This document shows, piece after piece, positions 61,037 through 64,000 of a DNA stretch of 64,000 nucleotides; positions within the stretch are counted from its first letter, which is position 1, and each line of letters begins with the position of its first letter. The stretch comes from RH2-MAG17b sp050745265 (GTDB lineage Bacteria; Acidobacteriota; Terriglobia; UBA7540). The notes under the pieces were generated by a model. It did no database searches and had not been told where the DNA came from. It was given only the letters and a program-made list of their open reading frames with translations. Made by a program: the position numbers and the translations under genes. The stretch is taken from the NCBI GenBank assembly GCA_050745265.1, contig JBOGKE010000175.1, positions 6,046 through 70,045 on the forward strand, given 5' to 3'.

Positions 61037-62897
61037 ATCTCTTCTGAAATTCCGGCGAGGCGATCATGAGCCCCGCGATCATTCGTGTTTCCTGGGCGGG
61101 CGGCAGATTATCCGTACTTTCCAGCTTGCCGAGGATTGCGTTCTCGGTGGAGGGTGATAGGCCGCCGCCGGTCAGCGCGTCCGCGAGATGGGTTAACGTT
61201 TCGCGCGGCGTCTGGCCTGCCTGCAAAGGCGCAAGCGTCTGCCAATCGATGGTAGTTCCGGGGATGCGCCCCAGGCACAGCGCGATAGCAAAATTCATGC
61301 GCGCGAGAAGCGCGCTGGAGTTGACCCAGGTGCTCGCAGCGTCATCGTAGCCGGAGGGCGCTTCATACTGAAACACCGGCTCTCCCATTTGCGCCATCAT
61401 GCCAAGCAGTTGCCTTCCCCCGTCGGTGTCCGCGCCGACTGCGCGCAGCGTGCTCGCCACGTATTCAAAGGGCGACTTCACCTTTGCCTGGTAAGCTCCC
61501 TGGGAATAAAACTCGGGCGACGCCAGGATGGTTTCGAGCACCGAGCGAATGTCGCCGCGCGTCTGCAAGTAGGTCTCGGCGGCGCGATTCACGATGCTCG
61601 CCGGAGGATTATCGGCCACAAATCGCCGGCAAAGCTGCTCCGCGATGTGCTGCGCCGTGTACGGACTCATGGCCAGGAGGTGAAGCACTTCGAGACCGTC
61701 CTCGATGCCTTGGCCCGCCGGAATCTCACAGCCCAGGACCACTTTCTTCCCGTAATCGTGCATGCGCGGATTAAAGTAAAATTTCCCGCCCTGCCCCGGC
61801 CGCAGGATGGTCCAGCCGGTGAAGCAGCGAGCGACCTCGGTGACGTCCTTTTGCGTGTAATGAAGGCCGATCGTGTGGAGCTCCATGAGTTCGCGGCCAT
61901 AGTTCTCGTTGAGGCCGCGGCGGTTCTTCTGATTGGTCATGCGAGGCAGCCGGCGAATACCAAATGGCCCCACCATGCCGGGACCAAACGGCCGAGGACC
62001 GAAGGGACGGAGCAGCGGGCCGACTCGGTCCTGCTGATCGGGTGAAGCACTCATCCAATTGTCCAGGTAAAAGAGCATGGCCGGACTCTGCGCCGTAGCC
62101 ACAAGCATGTCTTCAAAATTCCCGAGAGCCCGTGGCCGGATGACGTTCTGCTCAAATGACGTGAGATAGTAGCGATCCGCCCCCTTAGGCCAGTAGATGT
62201 TGAAGTGGTTCATCCAGAAGTGAACCATCACTTCCTGCAACTGGCGGCGGCTGTAAACGGCGCGGAGCAACTCTTCCTGGCCGAGTTGCAGAAGAATCTC
62301 CCGCGGGCCCTGCGGCTTAGGCGCCGGAGCGCGAAGGGCGTTCTGAGGGGCATCCACAGAACTGGCGGCGTTAGCAGAATCACCCGGCTGTTCCCGCGAC
62401 ATCGACATCGCAGCGCCGGGGGTGTTATCCGGAGGGTCCTGTGCCGGCTGCGTTTCGGGCGCGCCGCGGCGCCGGTCGAGGCGGGCCAAACGTTTTTCCT
62501 CTTGCCGCTTCACCTGCATCGGTGGGCGGAATTCCTCCGCGAGCTCGGCCGGAGGCATCCCGAGCGTTTGCAAGCTCACGAGCTTCGATTCAACGGCCGA
62601 ATCGTCGATTGTTTCCGGGTGAAGCTGCCGGCGGAGAAAATTGCGCAGCCCCATTTGTTCGACCCGTTCCACATCTCCCGGCCGGGGTCCGAACGTGATC
62701 CGCTCGAGCAGGATCGCGATCTTCTGTTGCTGATTCAGCGGCTCCTGCCACTTCCCCGGATCAGCCCGCGCGGCTTGCGGCGCTCCGGAGTTCGTGCCGG
62801 CCTCGCTTGCGGCGCCGGCCACTGGAACCGCGGCGAGCGATGCCGCCATCACTGCGAGCACCACCGTCGCGGCAATGTTCTTTATCTGGTCACGCAT
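61035..62897 (-). CDS. DUF1800 family protein
   Basis: A 620-residue exported protein with a signal peptide (about 10-30, ATVVLAVMAASLAAVPVAGA). The body is the DUF1800 domain: ITFGPRPGDVERVEQMGLRNFL, VHFWMNHFNIYW, NENYGRELMELHTIGLHYTQKDV, RCFTGWTI and NMPYTAQHIAEQLC-like sequence. A Pro/Gln/Ala-rich insert (about 150-200) is unusual. The family is of unknown function and is found next to DUF1501 in many phyla. The start at 62897 (MRDQ) is better than the TTG two codons earlier. Confidence 0.92.
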   Translation of the reverse strand: MRDQIKNIAATVVLAVMAASLAAVPVAGAASEAGTNSGAPQAARADPGKWQEPLNQQQKIAILLERITFGPRPGDVERVEQMGLRNFLRRQLHPETIDDSAVESKLVSLQTLGMPPAELAEEFRPPMQVKRQEEKRLARLDRRRGAPETQPAQDPPDNTPGAAMSMSREQPGDSANAASSVDAPQNALRAPAPKPQGPREILLQLGQEELLRAVYSRRQLQEVMVHFWMNHFNIYWPKGADRYYLTSFEQNVIRPRALGNFEDMLVATAQSPAMLFYLDNWMSASPDQQDRVGPLLRPFGPRPFGPGMVGPFGIRRLPRMTNQKNRRGLNENYGRELMELHTIGLHYTQKDVTEVARCFTGWTILRPGQGGKFYFNPRMHDYGKKVVLGCEIPAGQGIEDGLEVLHLLAMSPYTAQHIAEQLCRRFVADNPPASIVNRAAETYLQTRGDIRSVLETILASPEFYSQGAYQAKVKSPFEYVASTLRAVGADTDGGRQLLGMMAQMGEPVFQYEAPSGYDDAASTWVNSSALLARMNFAIALCLGRIPGTTIDWQTLAPLQAGQTPRETLTHLADALTGGGLSPSTENAILGKLESTDNLPPAQETRMIAGLMIASPEFQKR

Positions 62898-63160
62898 CTT
62901 CAAAGCGACCTTCGCGGACGAAGCGCCTTGGCGCCCTCCGCCATGCCGTCTATCGGCAGCCCGGGTCGCGGGCTTAACTTTCCTTCCCAGACAAACACCC
63001 CACCCGCCAAAAAGTTGCGCTCGCGCGTGCCCGTCCTTTCGAGCTGATCATTAAGCCGCGCGGAAATACGGACGGAGTCACGGTGCCCATTCGGCTATCG
63101 AAACGGGAGCGATAATCCCTAATAATTCTACCCCAGAGGCATTCTGTGCTGGGGGTGAAA

Positions 63161-63904
63161 ATGATTTCGAGACATTCGGGTGACACAAGATGCAATGGGT
63201 GGATTACTCTCGCTGCGAGGCGATTAGCGGCGAAGCGCATGGCGTGGGTTCTATCAGCCGCGGCGATCGTGATCGGGCCGCTCTCGGGAGTCCGCCCCGC
63301 GCGGGCCGACATCGTTTCGAATCCAAACCCTATCGTTATTCCGGCGAATACGGGCGCGACATTAACCGCCGCCGACAACACGTTAATTCTCAGTATTTCG
63401 ACATCATTCTACTATACTGCGTGCCCGCCGTATTGCCCTCCGGAATGGGACGTATCGGATGCAACGGTCACGGTCGGCGGCGACCTGGAAGTCGACCCTC
63501 CGGCCGACGGGTCCACGGCATCTCTGGCTCCAGGCTCGGCGATAGGGCCGGCGCAGCCATGCCTGGATGAAAACTTTTTCTACGAGGTGGAGAACGAGCC
63601 CGAGGAGATCGCCATCTTGGGTAACTTCCACGGCGGGCTTGTAGGTTTTGCGTTCAGCGACGCCGGGCAGGAGCATTACGGTTGGGCCGAAATAGACCTA
63701 GGCGCTAAGGCCGCCGTGACCGTGAACGGGTACGCTTACGAATCCTGCCCGAACGCTCCGATTTCGGGCGGCTTGGCCAGCGGTGGTGCAAGCTGCGGCG
63801 ACTCGCCCGCGCCGGAATCAGGGACACTCCAATTGGCAGCCCTGGGACTGCTCGCGCTGTTTGCGGGGTGCCGAAAAGTCAAGGCTAGAGCCGCTCGGGG
63901 CTAA
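63161..63904 (+). CDS. Secreted protein with a PEP-CTERM-like tail
   Basis: A 247-residue protein. N-terminal hydrophobic signal (about 30-48, MAWVLSAAAIVIGPLSGV). The middle has little homology that I can see and carries Cys pairs (ACPPYCPPEW; SCPNAP). The end PAPESGTLQLAALGLLALFAGCRKVKARAA has the three parts of a PEP-CTERM sorting signal (Pro-Glu, hydrophobic helix, basic tail), although the third residue is Ser, not Pro. Such tails are processed by exosortase; none is in the window. The ATG at 63161 has GGGGGTG upstream. Confidence 0.65.
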   Translation: MISRHSGDTRCNGWITLAARRLAAKRMAWVLSAAAIVIGPLSGVRPARADIVSNPNPIVIPANTGATLTAADNTLILSISTSFYYTACPPYCPPEWDVSDATVTVGGDLEVDPPADGSTASLAPGSAIGPAQPCLDENFFYEVENEPEEIAILGNFHGGLVGFAFSDAGQEHYGWAEIDLGAKAAVTVNGYAYESCPNAPISGGLASGGASCGDSPAPESGTLQLAALGLLALFAGCRKVKARAARG

Positions 63905-63934
63905 TCAGTCTGTGTGACAGCTCGCATCCGTCGC

Positions 63935-63965
63935 GCCGGGCCCCTCAGCCCGGCACGTCGGTTTT
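63935..63965 (+). terminator. Hairpin downstream of the PEP-CTERM-like gene
   Basis: GCCGGGC (63935-63941) with GCCCGGC (63948-63954) over a 6-base loop, then seven bases and TTTT. A weak terminator candidate. The window ends in the start of a GCCGCCCTGAAACGCGGCGCTAC-type repeat. Confidence 0.45.
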
Positions 63966-64000
63966 CTTCCATTTGCCGCCCTGAAACGCGGCGCTACGCC

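Noticed and set aside
1..64000. CRISPR arrays, tRNA or rRNA genes, phage or integron genes, and DNA-transposase genes
   Set aside because: No regularly spaced direct repeats, no cloverleaf sequence and no such gene was found by eye. The tandem repeat at 14109 has no spacers.

Overview
This is a GC-rich (roughly 60 %) bacterial chromosome segment, gene-dense and without phage, plasmid, tRNA or rRNA genes that I can see. The mix of genes fits an environmental Acidobacteriota genome: a secreted VWFA protein of the acidobacterial type, a winged-helix/TolB-propeller sensor, a DUF1501/DUF1800 pair, an LptE-type outer-membrane lipoprotein (so a diderm), and many short dispersed palindromic repeats between genes. 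The assignment is inference from gene content only.

Layout. 0-1 kb: 3' tail of a + strand gene with a strong terminator, a DoxX membrane protein and a small lipoprotein. 1-8 kb: tdh, convergent hemH, then a histidine-utilisation cluster hutH-hutU-hutI. 8.6-13 kb (minus strand): trpE, a fused 3-dehydroquinate dehydratase/shikimate dehydrogenase, nth. 13-16 kb: small conserved protein, Crp/Fnr regulator, LysM plus DUF4015 putative glycosidase. 16.3-21.5 kb: MacAB-like efflux operon (adaptor, ATPase, two permeases). 21.7-26 kb: a hypothetical secreted protein, about 1.1 kb of gene-free DNA full of perfect inverted repeats, and a one-component regulator with a TolB-like propeller. 26-30 kb: FucP-type sugar symporter and an exo-beta-glucosaminidase-like GH2 enzyme. 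30.5-35.7 kb: serS, DUF465, psd-pssA-lptE, VWFA protein. 35.7-45.6 kb: TonB-domain protein, acpS, PEBP protein, amidase-GerMN pair, HEAT-repeat protein, 7Fe ferredoxin, ClC channel, TPR protein. 45.8-53.4 kb: cyclase, Tat-exported TIM-barrel protein, SIS protein, S10 peptidase, a small two-gene nucleotidyltransferase module, ComM/YifB. 53.6-57.4 kb: the most interesting locus, a radical SAM protein with a CCAEP tail, a DUF169 protein and an ATP-grasp ligase. 57.6-64 kb: sigma-factor-like protein, small secreted proteins, DUF1501/DUF1800 pair, and a protein with a PEP-CTERM-like tail.

How the genes work together. hutHUI would convert histidine to formiminoglutamate; psd and pssA make phosphatidylethanolamine; the fucP and GH2 genes look like an amino-sugar or oligosaccharide uptake unit; the radical SAM, DUF169 and ATP-grasp genes look like an uncharacterised small-molecule or peptide-modification pathway. 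Two inverted copies of a ~230-bp palindromic MITE-like element bracket the 49.0-57.6 kb region.
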